From Pseudomonas gingeri (lineage in GTDB: Bacteria > Pseudomonadota > Gammaproteobacteria > Pseudomonadales > Pseudomonadaceae), in the NCBI RefSeq assembly GCF_013386165.1, contig NZ_JACAOS010000001.1, positions 237,476-301,475 on the forward strand: DNA of 64,000 bases, read 5' to 3'. The translations under genes were made by a program, and so were the position numbers. Below the pieces are notes generated by a model. It saw only the letters and a program-made list of their open reading frames with translations. It searched no databases and was not told where the DNA came from. Of the stretch, positions 62,687-64,000 are shown piece by piece. Each line of letters opens with the position of its first letter. Within the stretch, counting starts at the first letter, position 1.

Positions 62687-63811
62687 TTGCGCATCGTTCT
62701 TTTCTTCTCGGCCCTGCTGGCCTGTTTCGCGGCCGCTGCCGCGCCGAACGACCCCGCGACCCTGGATCGCAGCACCTGGCCCGAACAGCTGAGCAGCCCG
62801 GCACTGTTCGATGTCGCCTCGCGCGCGCAGATCCTGATGTTCGCCCATCTGCTGCTGGTCAGTGAACTGCTCGACGAGCCGGCCCTGAAAAAGCGCCTGG
62901 GGCTCAAGCAGATCAACATGACCTCGATCGACGCGGTGCGCCAGCGCATGTGGCAACGCCTGCTGGTCAGCTACAACGCCGCCCAGCAAAGCTGCGACGA
63001 GGATGCGTCCTTCTGCTTCTATGTGGTGGACATGGACAGCCTGCAAAAGGCCGCCGGCAAGTTCCGGGTCGCCGAGGACTCCTTTTATGTGCGCTGGGCT
63101 GAACCGGCCCGGACCTTCAACGAACGTTACCTGGACGAGCAACTGCGTCTGGCCGCGCTATTGCCGCAGACCAGCAGCGAAATCCAGCTGATGGGCGATC
63201 ACGAGCGCAATGGCGAAGGTTTCAACGACCGGCTGTTCCTGCTGACCTTCGACGGCGGGCCGACGATGGCCCAGGGCAATACCGACGAACTGACCAACTA
63301 CCTGCGTAAACAGAAGATGAGCGGCCTGTTCTTTGTCCTCGGCAATGCCATGCAGTTGCGCCTCGACAAGACCTCGATGCCGGCGGTGCGCGAGCTGTAC
63401 CGCCAGCAATGCGTGGGCGTGGAAGGTTGGCAATATCGCTCCCACAGTCAGTGGCAGGACTGGGAGGACTCGATCCTGCGCAGTGTCGCGCTGGTGCAGA
63501 ACGCCCTGCCGGAGAACTATGCCGCGCTGTTCCGTCCGCCTTACGGGCAGCGACGGGCCGACGGCGCGGCCTTTTTCAAGGCCCAGCACTTGCAGGTCGC
63601 CTTGTGGGACATCGATTCGGCGGATACCACCGGCAAACTCAGTGCCGAGCAGTCCGCCCAGCGGGTGATGACCTTGATGCTGCTCTGGCGGCGTGGCGTC
63701 ATCGTGTTTCATGACACCCAGGACAAGGCGCGCATGGCATTACCCTGGCTGCTCAAGCAGACCGCCGAAAGCGGGATCGGCTGGAAGGAGTGCAAGGACG
63801 CGTTTCGTTAG
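62687..63811 (+). CDS. Secreted NodB-fold (polysaccharide deacetylase-like) protein with altered metal site
   Basis: A 374-residue protein from a TTG start (62687) preceded by GGAGG. It has a signal peptide (IVLFFSALLACFAAAAA) and a NodB-like C-terminal half. Recognisable pieces are LLTFDGGPTMAQGN (motif 1), YRSHSQWQDW (motif 2 region), LFRPPYGQRRADG (motif 3), WDIDSADTTGK and VIVFHDTQDKARMALPW (motif 5). Active deacetylases normally have TFDDG and HSxxH. Here the second Asp is Gly and the second His is missing, so the divalent-metal site looks incomplete and the protein may be a binding or inactive relative. The N-terminal 170 residues are unrecognised. Confidence 0.8.
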   Translation: MRIVLFFSALLACFAAAAAPNDPATLDRSTWPEQLSSPALFDVASRAQILMFAHLLLVSELLDEPALKKRLGLKQINMTSIDAVRQRMWQRLLVSYNAAQQSCDEDASFCFYVVDMDSLQKAAGKFRVAEDSFYVRWAEPARTFNERYLDEQLRLAALLPQTSSEIQLMGDHERNGEGFNDRLFLLTFDGGPTMAQGNTDELTNYLRKQKMSGLFFVLGNAMQLRLDKTSMPAVRELYRQQCVGVEGWQYRSHSQWQDWEDSILRSVALVQNALPENYAALFRPPYGQRRADGAAFFKAQHLQVALWDIDSADTTGKLSAEQSAQRVMTLMLLWRRGVIVFHDTQDKARMALPWLLKQTAESGIGWKECKDAFR

Positions 63812-64000
63812 AAGGGGGAAACCCCAAGTGCCCGTATTTGCTGGGTCGGGGAAAAATCAGTGGATGATTTCAGTACAGGCGGACTTCCGACTTTAACGGT
63901 GTGCGGGCCACTCGCCAAGGGCTATTCGTCAGCCTGAAAAATAAACTTCAAAAAAACGTCAAAGTGCTTTTTCCTGTCATGTCTTTTGCGGTATTACGGA
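63812..64000. other. Non-coding end of window
   Basis: I see no gene, tRNA or clear terminator in these 189 bases; the AT-rich end may belong to the next gene's promoter. Confidence 0.5.

Overview
The window looks like a chromosome segment from the Pseudomonas fluorescens group. Support comes from a complete alginate operon in canonical gene order, Pseudomonas-type REP elements of three classes, DUF6124-like small genes, and high GC codon use in the backbone with visibly AT-richer islands.

Left part (1-12000), ordinary accessory genes: a cut-off LysR regulator; a tripartite aromatic-acid or drug efflux operon (NodT-type lipoprotein, FUSC permease, DUF1656, HlyD adaptor); six 126-bp tandem copies of an inverted REP pair; a RES/Xre toxin-antitoxin pair; an MFS exporter with an NTF2-like partner, divergent from a LysR regulator across a perfect 21-bp palindrome; an SDR oxidoreductase; and a thioredoxin-fold protein.

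Middle part (12060-43750), a Tc (ABC) insecticidal toxin island. It holds one TcB, a TcA split into two genes that both carry extra Ig-like domains, and four TcC/RHS proteins. The TcC proteins share nearly the same N-terminal cocoon half but end in four different warheads: a GT44-like glycosyltransferase, a domain with an F-box-like motif, an unrecognised domain, and an HExxH zinc protease-like domain. A secreted repeat-bearing metzincin protease and two copies of a DUF6124-like gene with a conserved long leader lie between them, with eroded copies nearby. The most notable signal is an 18-20 bp dyad (type ACTGTCAtttcTGACAGT, fitting the CT-N12-AG lux/las-box pattern). It stands exactly 59 nt before the start codons of TcB, TcC2, TcC3 and TcC4. 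Variants stand before the metzincin (70 nt) and the thioredoxin-like gene (64 nt). Two orphan copies with no gene behind them have lost the consensus. I read this as a shared, possibly quorum-sensing, regulon that lets one TcA/TcB injector be loaded with several payloads.

Right part (43674-60734, minus strand): the full alginate operon algD-8-44-K-E-G-X-L-I-J-F-A, ending in a strong terminator next to the toxin island. REP pairs interrupt several of its junctions, and one lies inside the algK 5' coding region. A 1-kb non-coding region precedes algD. Then come yaaA (minus) and a NodB-fold protein with altered metal-binding residues (plus).
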